Positions 1 through 10,300 of a DNA stretch of 64,000 nt are shown piece after piece; positions within the stretch are counted from its first letter, which is position 1, and the number at the start of each line of letters is the position of its first letter. The notes beneath the pieces are model-generated. The model was not told the DNA's origin and searched no databases. It worked only from the letters and a program-made list of their open reading frames with translations. Source of the stretch: Deltaproteobacteria bacterium (GTDB taxonomy: Bacteria; Myxococcota_A; Polyangia; GCA-2747355; JADLHG01); the NCBI GenBank assembly GCA_020848905.1, contig JADLHG010000061.1, positions 1 through 64,000 of the forward strand, in the 5' to 3' direction. The position numbers were made by a program, and so were the translations under genes.

Positions 1-7
1 GAAGGGT

Positions 8-1081
8 CTATTCTGCGGCGCTCGCGAGCTGCGCCTCGATGGCGCCGAAGAGCGAGGGGAGCTCGACCGAGCCCACCCGGCGGTTCTCGAAGCTCGAGCC
101 CTTCTTGCCGGCGGGCAGATCGGGGATGGTGCGGGCCCCCGCGCCGATCGTCAGCCAGCCGTCGATGCCCTTCTTCCCGTTCGTGGGGCGGAGGTCCCAG
201 GCCAGCGCGAGCGGGTCGGAGATCGCCGCGTTCACCACGGTGATCAGGCTCAGGGCGTCGGCGCCGTAGTTCTTGGTCACGAAGTACTTCGGGTGCGGCC
301 ACTGGCGCGCGCCGGTGCGGGCGGCGAAGGCGCGCAGCGTGGCGAGCGTGCCCGCGTTCACCCCCTGCAGCTCGGCCACGTCCGGGTGTTCCGCCGCGTA
401 GGCCTGAATCCGGGGCAGGCTGCGCGCGAAGGCCGCCTGCCAGGCCGGCTCCAGCATCGAGGAGGAGGCGCTTGCGCACCCCTCCACCTTGAAGATGCCC
501 TTCGTCGTGGAGTAGCTCACCCTCGGGCGGATCGGGTTGCCCTGCCGGTCCACGACGAGCCCTAGCGCGCGCGCGGCGTTGAAGGCCGTAGCCGCCGCTT
601 GCTCCTCGGCGCTGGCCTCGAAGCCCACGTCGACCCAGGTCGCCCCGTGCGGCTCCCAGGCGGTGGCGTAGGGGAGCTCCCCCTTGTGCTGGATGAAGTT
701 GAAGGGCCAGCTGCGACGACCGATGCGACCCCAGCCGGTGTGCTCCTGATGGGCCGGGGTGCCGTAGTCCTGGTAGCCGATCGTCCGGCAGCCCGCGGCC
801 TCGTGCCAGCGCGTGAGCGTCGCGGCGTCGTTCACGACCGCCACGATGGTCGCGCCCATCTGCCCCCGGAGCTCGCCCGTGGTCCAGCGGAAGAGGTTCA
901 GGTAGTGCGGCACCTGCGCCGCGGCGAGGGCTGCGTGGTCCCGGGCCAGGCGCTGCGCCTTGGCCGCGGGGAGCGTCACGGCGAAGCCCTGGTGCTCGAG
1001 GGTCACGTTACGGGCCCACGCGCTCTGCGCGGCGAGGGCGAGCAGTGCGGTGAGAATCGAGGCCCGACGGATCGAAAGCAT
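8..1081 (-). CDS. Secreted protein of unknown function with C-terminal TIPDL motif
   Basis: The protein is 357 residues with an N-terminal signal peptide (MLSIRRASILTALLALAAQS, cleavage near AWA-RN), so export to the periplasm or beyond is inferred. The start was chosen at ATG 1081 because GGAG lies just upstream and the signal peptide begins there; a longer frame reaches 1240 but adds only low-complexity sequence. I do not recognise the family. The last third contains GWLTIGAGARTIPDLPAG. A similar segment ends the secreted protein at 13508-14740, so the two may be distant relatives. Scattered Cys residues could form a disulfide. The gene stands alone on the minus strand, upstream of nothing co-directional inside the window. 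Confidence 0.75.
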   Translation of the reverse strand: MLSIRRASILTALLALAAQSAWARNVTLEHQGFAVTLPAAKAQRLARDHAALAAAQVPHYLNLFRWTTGELRGQMGATIVAVVNDAATLTRWHEAAGCRTIGYQDYGTPAHQEHTGWGRIGRRSWPFNFIQHKGELPYATAWEPHGATWVDVGFEASAEEQAAATAFNAARALGLVVDRQGNPIRPRVSYSTTKGIFKVEGCASASSSMLEPAWQAAFARSLPRIQAYAAEHPDVAELQGVNAGTLATLRAFAARTGARQWPHPKYFVTKNYGADALSLITVVNAAISDPLALAWDLRPTNGKKGIDGWLTIGAGARTIPDLPAGKKGSSFENRRVGSVELPSLFGAIEAQLASAAE

Positions 1082-1351
1082 GGAGGTCTCCCCGGGGCGA
1101 TGGCCAAGGCCCGGGGCTCCTCGATGCAGGCTCCGTGCCGGCGGCCCCGGAGGACTGCGGTCGAGATTGCGAGAGCTTAGCGAGACGAGGGAGCGGCGAG
1201 CGCTGGCACCACGGCGAGCCAGACGCGCGCCGCTGCGCACATCAGGTTGCTCGCGTCACGGGGGTGTGAGCCACGCCGATCGGTCATGCGCCTTGAGGCA
1301 GCCCCACTTCGCCGGAGGCGGTCGCAAGCTCGCCCGCCGTCCTCGCGGAGC

Positions 1352-1897
1352 TCAGCGTCCTGGAACTTCGTCGGTACGCAGCCTCCCTCGCAGCTTCCAG
1401 CCCGTGTGCAGGAGCCAGGTTCGTGGCGCGCCGACCGTGGGCTCTCCCGAGGGCGGTACCGGCGCGCAGTGCTTCCGTCGGTTCTGGAGCACATAGCTGA
1501 GGGCGTGCTTCGTCTCGCTCGGCGTTTTCAAGATGCGCTGGTGGTAGCGGTCGGCGAAGACCCGCCCGTGTCGCCCGAGGCGGTCGTTGAGTCGCCGGGC
1601 GAGCCCTGCACGAAATGCACCCTCGATCAGCCGGAGCTGCGGCTTCGCGCGCAGGTTCGGGAGGTCTGACACGACCTTCATCGTCACGTGCACCGGAAAA
1701 CGGCTCGCGAGCAGCGGCCGCATCCGATGGGGGAGGCCGCTCCCCGGCTGTTTCTTCCGCCCCGCACCCTTCCGCTTCCCGCCCCAGCCCGTCGCCTCCC
1801 GCAGTGGCAACGGGAGCTGCTTCGCAGAACCCGCCGGCGCACGCGCGTCCGAAGACCGGTCATCGCCCGAGGAGGATTTGCGTTTGCGTGCCAACAT
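1352..1897 (-). pseudogene. REP-associated tyrosine transposase (RAYT-like), internally deleted
   Basis: The 181-residue product resembles the IS200/RAYT-like Y1 transposases common in myxobacteria. It has a basic Lys/Arg/Gly N terminus (GGKRKGAGRKK), a beta-strand block with PVHVTMKVVSDLPNLR, and a C-terminal block with GRVFADRYHQR followed by ALSYVLQNRRKH, whose Tyr matches the usual nucleophile position. The roughly 45-residue middle block that normally carries the His-hydrophobic-His metal site is missing. The sequence jumps in frame from LIEGAFRAG to LARRLND near position 1603. An enzyme without the HUH metal site should be inactive, so I call it a decayed copy. An in-frame GTG/ATG-type start at 1918 is also possible. 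No flanking REP palindromes are obvious. Confidence 0.72.
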
Positions 1898-2017
1898 GAA
1901 TAGGGCTAATACCAGCAAAGCGCCGGTCTGACGTCAAGCGATGGCCTTGCGCGTACACAAACACAACAACACAATAAACCCCCCCTCTCCGCCGCACCGA
2001 TCCACCCCGGCCCTCCG

Positions 2018-2097
2018 CATGTGCCCACTGCCGCTCGCGCTCTCGCTCACCCCCCGCCATGTGCCTACTGCAGCCCGCGCCCTCGCTGACCTCCACC
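2018..2097. repeat. Two-copy 40-bp direct tandem repeat upstream of the PKS operon
   Basis: Two adjacent 40-base units start with CATGTGCCCACTGC (2018-2057) and CATGTGCCTACTGC (2058-2097). By eye they match at about 32 of 40 positions. They lie in a pyrimidine-rich stretch, 1920-2130, that has no convincing gene, between the decayed transposase and the start of the PKS operon. They could be a duplicated regulator site or a simple slippage product. Confidence 0.6.
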
Positions 2098-2179
2098 CCC
2101 ACCACCTACGACACCCACCACCTCGCGCCGGTTGCGCGCGCGCCGGCCGTCGTGGTCCAATGATCCTTTGGCTTTGACG

Positions 2180-2743
2180 ATGCGATTCCGGCTGGCGACG
2201 ATCCTGTTCCTCCTGCTCCATCCCCTCCTCACCCCCTCGGGAGAGTGTCGGATGCTCGGGAAGCGACTTCCTTCCTTCACGGTAGTATCCGGCGACGAGC
2301 AGGTGGCGACGGCGGAGACCCTCAAGGGCAAGATCGGCGTCATCTTCTACGAGCACAAGGACGTGGCCGAGCTGACCCGCCCGGCCAAGGAGGAGCTGAA
2401 CCGGCACTACGCCGCGTGGGGCAAGGAGGCCGTGCGATACGTGGTGCGCCTGGCGGTGATCGACGCCTCGTCGGCCTTCTGGCCGGCCACGCTGGTCTGG
2501 AAGCGCAAGCTGCGCGAGAACTCGCAGAGCTGGAAGATGACGATCTACGGCGACTGGAAGGGTGACCTGCGCAAGAGCCTGGGCGTCGAGAAGGGGACCA
2601 CGAACCTCTTCGTCACCGACCATCGCGGCATCGTGCGCTACCAGCACGCGGGCGCCCTCCCGGCCGCGGAGGTGGAGCGCGTCAAGGCCCTGCTCGTGGC
2701 GATCTACCGCGAGATCGTGCCGACGGCTCGCAGCACGCCATGA
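2180..2743 (+). CDS. YtfJ-like periplasmic thioredoxin-fold protein
   Basis: The product is 187 residues starting at ATG 2180, with a clear signal peptide (MRFRLATILFLLLHPLL). The mature part looks like the YtfJ/HI0045 family: an early LGKRLPSFTV beta-strand, KGKIGVIFYEHKD at the position of the first thioredoxin strand, and NLFVTDHRGIVRYQHAG near the end. No CXXC motif is present, so a redox thioredoxin role is unlikely and the molecular function is unknown. The stop overlaps the next start as ATGA (2740-2743), which suggests translational coupling with the FAD oxidoreductase. It is the first gene of the three-gene PKS operon; its promoter should lie in 1900-2180. Confidence 0.75.
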   Translation: MRFRLATILFLLLHPLLTPSGECRMLGKRLPSFTVVSGDEQVATAETLKGKIGVIFYEHKDVAELTRPAKEELNRHYAAWGKEAVRYVVRLAVIDASSAFWPATLVWKRKLRENSQSWKMTIYGDWKGDLRKSLGVEKGTTNLFVTDHRGIVRYQHAGALPAAEVERVKALLVAIYREIVPTARSTP

Positions 2744-4320
2744 CGCAGGGAGCCTCCGCGGGGGCCTACGGCTTCTTGCAGGAGATCACCGAGCGCGAGC
2801 GCTACGGCTGGGTCCTGCCGCCCTTCCCGCGGCGGCGACCGAGCGGGAGCACCGAGCACGACGTGGTGGTGCTCGGCGCGGGTCTTGGAGGCCTCGCGGC
2901 GGCGGCTCTGCTCGCGCGGGCGGGGCTCAAGGTCCTCGTGGCGGAGCGGGCGGCGGAGCCGGGGGGCTTTGCCACCTCGTGGGCGCGCGAGGCCGAGGTG
3001 GACGGAGCGTCCCGCCGCTTCGTCTTCAGCACCGGCGCGCACGACGTGAGCGGCGTCTCGGCCCGCGGTCCCGTGACGAACCTCCTGCGCCGGCTGGGTC
3101 GCGAGGGGGCGCTGAGCTGGCACCGCCTCACGCACGAGTACCGCGTGGGAGGCGAGCGGCTGGTCGTCCCGCCGGACTACAGCGCGTTTCGCGAGGAGCT
3201 CGCGCGCCGCTTCCCGGCCGAACGGGATGGGCTCGCGCGCTTCTTCGGCGAGATGCGCGCGGTCTACGAGGACCTCTACGGCGACAGCGACACCTCCGGC
3301 GGCGTTCCGTCGCCGCCGAGGAGCGCGGTGGAGAGCCTGTCGTTTCCCTTTCGCCACCCCGTCGCCTTCCGCGCGCTCGACCTCCCCTATCGCGAGTTCG
3401 TGGCTCGCCACGTGCGCGAGCCGCGGCTGCGGCGCCTTCTCTCGGTGCTCGAGGCCTACCTCAGCGACGACGGGCGCGTGCTCTCGACCGCCACCATGGC
3501 CTTTCTCTTCGGCTACTACCTGCACGGCGGGTTCTATCCGGCCGGCGGGCTCGGTCGCCTGGTCGCGACGCTCGTGGAGGTGGTCGCGGCGCACGGCGGG
3601 GCTGTCACGACCCGTGCGGCCGCCAGCGCCGTCCTGGTGCACGGAGGTCGCGCCGTCGGAGTCGAGCTCGTCGGGGGCGAGCGCCACTACGCGCACGCCG
3701 TCGTCGCCGCGATAGATGTCTTTCAGCTCTATCGCCGGCTCCTCCCACCGGCCTGCGTGCCGGAGGAGTTTCTGGCGCGGTTCGAGACGGCGCGCCCCTC
3801 CACCTCGGCGCTCACCGTCTATCTGGGGCTGCGAGGCGTGCCCGCCCTCCCGCCGCTCGTCTTCGCCCCGTTCGCCGACGGGCGAGAGCTGCACGTCAGC
3901 AACCTGTCGGCCGTCGATCCGTCGCTCGCCCCCGCCGGCTGCTCGGCGGTCACCCTCTTCACCATGATCCCCGCGACGGAGGCCCCGCCCTGGCTCGTGC
4001 AGGGTCCGGACTACGCGGCGCGCAAGGAGGCGCTGGCCGACGAGCTCGTGGCGCGCCTCGAGGAGCTCGAGCCGGGGGTGCGTGCGCGGCTCCTCTTCCG
4101 GCAGGTCGGTACGCCGGCCACCTTCGCCCGCTACGGCGGTTCGGAGCACGGCGGTATCTACGGGCCGGCCCTCGGCGGCTTCCGTCCGTCGTACCGCAGC
4201 CCGGTCAAGGGGCTCTTTCTGGCCGGCGCCGGGGTCTTCCCGGGGCCGGGCGTGGAGGGGGTGGTTATTTCCGGCACGCTCGCCGCCGACGCGGTTCTCA
4301 GCAGCTTCCGTTCGCGCTAA
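2740..4320 (+). CDS. CrtI/CrtISO-like FAD-dependent oxidoreductase (phytoene desaturase superfamily)
   Basis: This 526-residue flavoprotein has an N-terminal dinucleotide-binding motif at about residues 43-52 (VVVLGAGLGGLAAAALLARA), followed by the acidic ribose-binding end VAERAAEPGGFATSW. The C-terminal FAD motif of carotenoid desaturases and isomerases is seen as GLFLAGAGVFPGPGVEGVV. Family members desaturate, saturate or isomerise conjugated polyenes; the substrate here is unknown. It starts in the ATGA overlap with the YtfJ-like gene and ends 11 bases before the PKS, so the three are very probably co-transcribed. I infer that it modifies the polyene released by the PKS. No geranylgeranyl or phytoene synthase is visible nearby, which argues against an ordinary carotenoid cluster. 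Confidence 0.85.
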   Translation: MTQGASAGAYGFLQEITERERYGWVLPPFPRRRPSGSTEHDVVVLGAGLGGLAAAALLARAGLKVLVAERAAEPGGFATSWAREAEVDGASRRFVFSTGAHDVSGVSARGPVTNLLRRLGREGALSWHRLTHEYRVGGERLVVPPDYSAFREELARRFPAERDGLARFFGEMRAVYEDLYGDSDTSGGVPSPPRSAVESLSFPFRHPVAFRALDLPYREFVARHVREPRLRRLLSVLEAYLSDDGRVLSTATMAFLFGYYLHGGFYPAGGLGRLVATLVEVVAAHGGAVTTRAAASAVLVHGGRAVGVELVGGERHYAHAVVAAIDVFQLYRRLLPPACVPEEFLARFETARPSTSALTVYLGLRGVPALPPLVFAPFADGRELHVSNLSAVDPSLAPAGCSAVTLFTMIPATEAPPWLVQGPDYAARKEALADELVARLEELEPGVRARLLFRQVGTPATFARYGGSEHGGIYGPALGGFRPSYRSPVKGLFLAGAGVFPGPGVEGVVISGTLAADAVLSSFRSR

Positions 4321-4331
4321 AGGATCGGCCC

Positions 4332-7300
4332 ATGTCCTCGCCCCCACCGTCGCCCGCGATCGCCGTCATCGGCCTCGGGTGCCATTTCCCCGGCGCGCGC
4401 ACCCCCGGCGAGCTCTGGGAGAACGTGCTCGCGCGTCGTCGGCAGTTTCGCCGCTTCCTCCCCGGTCGCCTCTCGCTCGAGGACTACTATCACGCCGACC
4501 CCGACGCCCCCGACAGGACCTACGGCGCGCGCGGGGCCTTCATCGACGGCTTCGTCTTCGACTGGCAGCGTCGGCGCGTTCCGCAGCGCACGATGGCCAG
4601 CACCGACACGGTGCACTGGCTGGCCCTGGAGGTGGCGTTCGCGGCGCTGGCCGACGCGGGCTACGACCCGGCCGCCCTCGCGGGGCACGAGCGCGCCGGC
4701 GTACTCGTCGGGAACACGCTCACGGGCGAGTTCAACCGGGCGCACGGGCTCAGGCTGCGCTGGCCGTACGTTCGGCGCGCCCTGCGCCAGGCCGCCGTCT
4801 CGCGCGGGCTCTCCGAGGCGGTGACGGACGACCTGGTGCGCGCCACGGGGGAGCTCTACCTCTCGCTGCTGCAGCCCATCACCGAGGACACGCTGGCCGG
4901 CTCGCTCTCCAACACCATCGCGGGCCGCATCTGCAATCGCCTGGACCTGAAGGGGGGCGGCTTCACGGTGGACGGGGCGTGCGCGTCGAGCCTCCTCGCC
5001 GTGGCGGGCGCGGCCGAGGCGCTCTGCGACGGTCGCCTGGATCTGGCGCTGGCCGGCGGCGTGGACATCAGCCTGGATGCCTTCGAGCTGGTGGGCTTCG
5101 CCAAGACCGCCGCGCTCTCTCCGGGCGAGATGTCGGTCTACGACCGGCGCGCGAGCGGCTTCATCCCCGGGGAGGGGTGCGGCTTCGTGGTGCTCAAGCG
5201 CCTCGCCGACGCCGAGGCCGCGGGGGACGCGGTCTACGCCGTGCTCCGCGGCTGGGGGATCTCCTCCGACGGGCGCGGGGCGATCACCGCTCCCGATGCG
5301 CGCGGACAGGCGCTGGCTCTGCGCCGGGCCTATGCGCGGGCGGGCTACGCGCCGGGCGAGCTCGCCTTCATCGAAGGGCACGGCACCGGCACGCCGGTGG
5401 GCGACCCCATCGAGCTCAAGGCCATGGCGCTGGCCATGGAGGACGCGCCGCCGCCGCCGCGCTCGGTGGGGGTGACCTCCTTCAAGTCGCTGGTCGGGCA
5501 TACCAAGGCCGCGGCAGGGATCGGTGGGCTGATCAAGACCGTGCTGGCCGTGCACCGTCGCGTGGTGCCCCCCACGGCGGGGTGCCTCGAGCCGCACGCC
5601 ATCTTCGACGGGCCCGCCCTGCCGCTCTACCCGGTGCGCGACGGGGTGGTGCACGCGCCGGGGAGCCGGATGCGCGCGGGCGTCTCGGCGATGGGCTTCG
5701 GCGGTATCAACTGCCACGTCACGCTCGAGTCGGGCTCGGCCCCCTCGTCGCGGCACGGCTCGGCGCTCTCCGACGCGGGGCTGCTCGCCTCGGGACAGGA
5801 GAGCGAGCTCTTCCTGCTCGCCGCGCCCGATCGGGAGAGCCTCGCGCGTCGCGTCGCGGGCCTGCTCCTCGAGGCGCGGCATCTGGCGCAGGGGGACCTC
5901 GCGGACCTCGCGGCGCACCTGGCGGAGCGTCTCGACGACGGCTTGCCCGTGCGCGCGGCCCTCGTGGCCGGCGAGCCGGACGAGCTCGGCGTGCAGCTCG
6001 AAGCCCTCGCGGGGCACCTCGCGGGGAGGTCCTCCCTCGCCCCCTCGTCGCGCGCGGGCGCGTTCTTCGGCGAGCGCTCCGGCTCTGTGCGCGTGGGCCT
6101 GCTTTTCCCCGGCCAGGGCTCGCAGCAGCTCAACATGGCGCGCGCTCTCGTGCGCCGCTTCGACTGGGCCGCGGCGCTCTTCGAGCAGGCGGAGGAGGCC
6201 GTGCGCGGCGTCTGCCCCTCGCCGCTCCGCGCGTTCGTCGAGAGGCCGCTCGACCGCGCGCGGGACGAGGCCGAGGTGGCGGCGTGGAGCCTCGGGCTCG
6301 CGCAGACCGAGGTCGCGCAGCCAGCGATCTGCCTGGCCTCGGCGCTCTGGCTCGAGCTCCTCCGCAGGATGGGCGTCGAGCCCTCGGCAGTCGGGGGGCA
6401 CAGCCTCGGCGAGCTGAGCGCCGCGCACGCCGCGGGCTGGCTCGACCTCCCTGCGCTCTTGCGGCTCGCCGCCGAGCGGGGGGCCGCGATGGCGCGCGCC
6501 TCGGGCGAGGCGGGGGCCATGGCCAGCTTGGCCTGCGGAGCGGCGCAGGCCGAGGAGCTGCTCGCGGGCCGCGCAGACCAGGTGGTGATCGCCAACCTGA
6601 ACGCGCCGGCCCAGACGGTGATTTCGGGGCGCGAGCGCGGCGTGGAGCAGGTGCTCGTCGCGGCCCGGGGGCGGGGGATCGCCGCGGTGCGCCTGCGCGT
6701 CTCGCAGGCCTTTCACTCCCCGCTCATGGCTCCCGCGGCCGAGGAGCTGCGCCGGCTGGAGCTTCTCGCGACGGGGACGCCGTGCTGCGCCCTCCTCTCC
6801 GCCGCCTCGGGGACGGAGCTCGCTCCGGGCACCTCGCTGAGGGACTACCTCGCGCACGAGGTCACGGCCCGGGTGGACTTCCCGGCGCTCCTCGGGGCTC
6901 TCGCCGCGCGGAGCGACCTGCTGCTCGAGGTGGGGCCCGGACGGGTGCTGACCGGTCTCGTGGCGGACTGCGGTGGGCCCGTGCTCTGCTACCCCGTCGA
7001 GTCGAAGGCCGGACGCGACGGAGACCTTCACCGGGCGCTGGCGGCGCTCTTCTGCCGCGGGGGGCGCGTTCGCGCGACGGAGCTCTTCGCGGGGCGCCTC
7101 CTACGCCCTTACGTCGCGCCCGCCGAGCGCGTGTTTCTCGACAACCCCTGCGAGCGCCCCTTCTCCGAGGCGGTGCTCGGGACGATCGCTGCCCGTTCGC
7201 GGCCGGTGCCCGAGGTCGCGCCCGAGCTCGCGCTGCCGGGCCTCGCGCGCGACGAACTCGCGGCATACCTCGCCCGCCGAGGGGAATTCCTCTCCGAGGT

Positions 7301-10300
7301 GATCCGGGCCGATCTGCGGCACGGCGCGACGGAGCTGCCGGCGGCGGGAAAGCCTGCTTCGATCGTCGAGGGCGAGGTGGGCGCCCCTGCGACCGCGAGC
7401 ATCGACTCTCCGTCGGAGAGCCCGGTGCTTTCGGCGGCGCAGGCCGTCGGGTCGGAGCCCCCCGTCGAGCCGGAGAACGCGCAGCAGATCATCCTCGAGC
7501 TCATCGAGACGCACACCGGCTTCCCACTGGCATCGATCGACCCGAGTGCGCGCCTGCTCGACGATCTCAACCTGGACTCGATCAAGGGGGCGCAGCTCAT
7601 GGCCGCCGCCGCGCGGCGCCTCGGCCTGCGGGGGCAGCTCGAGAACCCCGCGCGCTTCGCCCGCGCGACGGTGGGGGAGGTGATCGCGGTCTTCCAGGGG
7701 CTCGTGGCGGCGCGGCTCGCGGGGCAGACCGGCGACGGCGCCGCCCTTCCCGGCGAGGGCGAGCTTCTCGCGAGGCTGCCAGGATGGGTGCGCCACTTCG
7801 TGGCCCGGCTCGAGCCTGCTCCGCGCGTCTCTCCGTCGAGCGAGCTCGCTTCGCCCACGAGCTGGCACCTCGTGCTCGCGGAGGCCGCGGAGGGCTCCGC
7901 CTTTGCGACGGAGCTCGGCGCGCGACTCTCGGCTGCGGGGGCGCGGGTCACGAGGCTCGACGAGGCGCCGATCGGCGGGGAGACCGTGTCTGGGTCCGCT
8001 CCGACGCACCTCGTGATTCTCGGCGCGGCCCCCGACCCCACCGCGACGCTCGAGGCGGAGCGGCTCCGCACGAGCGCGGCGCTCCTGCACCGGGGGCTGC
8101 AGGCGTTCGCGCGCCTCTCTGCCCAGCAGCCCGTGCGCGTCGTCTGTCTGGAGCGCGGAGGGGGGGCGTCCTTCGCCGCGCGAGGGGACCGGGTGGCCGA
8201 CCCGTGGAGCGGCGGGGCCCTCGGTCTGGCGCAGAGCCTCTTTCTCGAGACGGAGCGACCGGACGTCCTCTACCTCGACCTCCCCGGGGAAACCTCGGGC
8301 GAGCGCGCGGGCGCGCTGCTCCTCGAGGAGCTCGCGGGAGCCGGGCCGTTCATCGCCGCCGTGTACGCGGCCGACGGCCAGCGCTCTGTGCCGGTGCTCG
8401 AGCTGGACGAGCCGCTCCTCGCGCCGCCGCGGGAGTGTCCGCTCGCTGCCGAGGACGTGGTGCTCGTGACCGGCGGGGCCAAGGGGATCACAGCGGAGTG
8501 CGCGCTGGCGCTCGGCAGGGAGAGCGGGGCGCGGTTCGCGCTGGTCGGGAGCACGCCGCTCTCCGAGGAGGGCGGGGGCGCTGCCGCAGAGACGGGGAGC
8601 CGGGAGGTCCGCGAGACGCTCGCGCGCTTCGCCGCCGAGGGGCAGACGGCCAGGTACTTCGCCTGCGACGTGACCGACCGCGACGCGCTCGGCCGCCTGA
8701 TCCGCACCGTCGAGGCGGAGCTCGGGCCGATCCGTGGCGTGCTGCACGGAGCCGGCCGCAACGTCCCGCGCCGCGCCGCCGAGCCGAGCCTCGAGGAAGT
8801 CCTGGCCGAGGTGGGTCCGAAGCTGCTCGGGGCGCTGCACCTCGGCACGCTCCTCTCGGACCGCCCGCTCAAGCTCTTCTGGGGCCTCTCGTCGATCATC
8901 GGCGTCACGGGGCTCGCGCGGAACGCCTGGTACGCCTGGAGCAACGAGCTCCTCCAGCGACTCCTGCACCATCTGCGCGCGAGGTTCCCTGCGGCCGACG
9001 TGCTCTGCGTGGCCTTCGGTCTGTGGGACGAGGTGGGGATGGGGGTGAAGCTCGGCAGCCTCGAGCTGCTCCGCTCCCTCGGGCTCTCGCCCATCTCGGT
9101 GGAAGAAGGGACGCGCCGGCTACTCTACCTTCTGCGCGGCCAGCCTCCGGCGCACCAGGTGGTGATCGCGGGGCGCACGCCCTCGCAGGGGACCGTGTCT
9201 CTGGCGCGTCTTCCGCCGCCGACGGCGAGCGAGCGCTTTCTCGAGACGATCTTGACCGAGACGCCCGGGGTGGAGGTGGTGGCCCAGGTCCGGCTGCGGC
9301 GGGAGGTGGACCTCTACCTCGAGGACCATCGGTACGGCGGCGCGCTCCTCTTCCCGACGGTGTTCGGGCTCGAGGCCATGGCGCAGGTCGCGGCACGGGC
9401 GATGGATGTGCGAGCGGTGCAGGCGGTGACCTTCGAGGCCCTGCGCCTCGAGCAGCCCATCGTGGTGGACCCCGAGGGAGGGACCCGCATCTGCATCCGG
9501 GCCGAGGTGCTCGAGCGACTCGGCGCGCAGGCCGCGCGAGCCGCGCGCGTCACGGTCGGCCTCGCCTCGGACCCGGGTCGTCCGGCGTTCAGCGCGACGG
9601 TGGTCTTCGGCGCCCCCTCGGTAGGCGACGCGGCGACGGTGCGACCTTCGAGCGGACCCGCGGGGGGAACCTCCATCGTCCCCCGTCGGGACGTGTACGG
9701 CCCCATTCTCTTTCACGGTCCGCTCTTCCAGCGGCTCGCGAGCGTCGAAGAGCTGGACTCCCGGCACGCGCGGTTCACGGTGGAGGGGCACGGCGCGGCC
9801 GGGCGCGGGCTCGAGGGCTTCGCGCCGGGGACCTGCGGGCCGCTCCTCCTCGGAGATCCCTTCCTGCGGGACGCGCTCCTGCAGGTGGGCCAGCTCCTGA
9901 GTCCCCAGGAGATATCGCTCCCCGTGGGGATCGATCGGGTCACCCGCTGGCCCGTCTCGGCCGCGACGCCGGTGGCGGAGACGACGCGCCTCCACGGAGC
10001 GCTCACGCTCGAGGCCCAGGAAGGTCCGGAGCGGCGGCTGACCGTGGCGCTCTTTACCGCGTCGGGCGAGCTCGTCGAGCGGTTGGAAGGCTACCGAGTC
10101 CGCGTGCTGCGCAAGGACCTCGAGCGCCCTACCGCCGAGGCGCTGGCGAACGGCACCCGGTCGCAAGAGCTCCACGACCAGCTCGCGCGCGCCTACGACG
10201 CCGACCCGTCCCTCGAGCTGCTCGTGCGCGGTCCCACGGGGCGACGCACCTTCGTTTCGACCACGCCGCTCGACTTCCGGGAGCTCGCGAACCTGAACGG

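Noticed and set aside
1177-1494. Small 105-residue minus-strand frame overlapping the transposase end
   Set aside because: It lies out of frame with the transposase similarity and has no family features.
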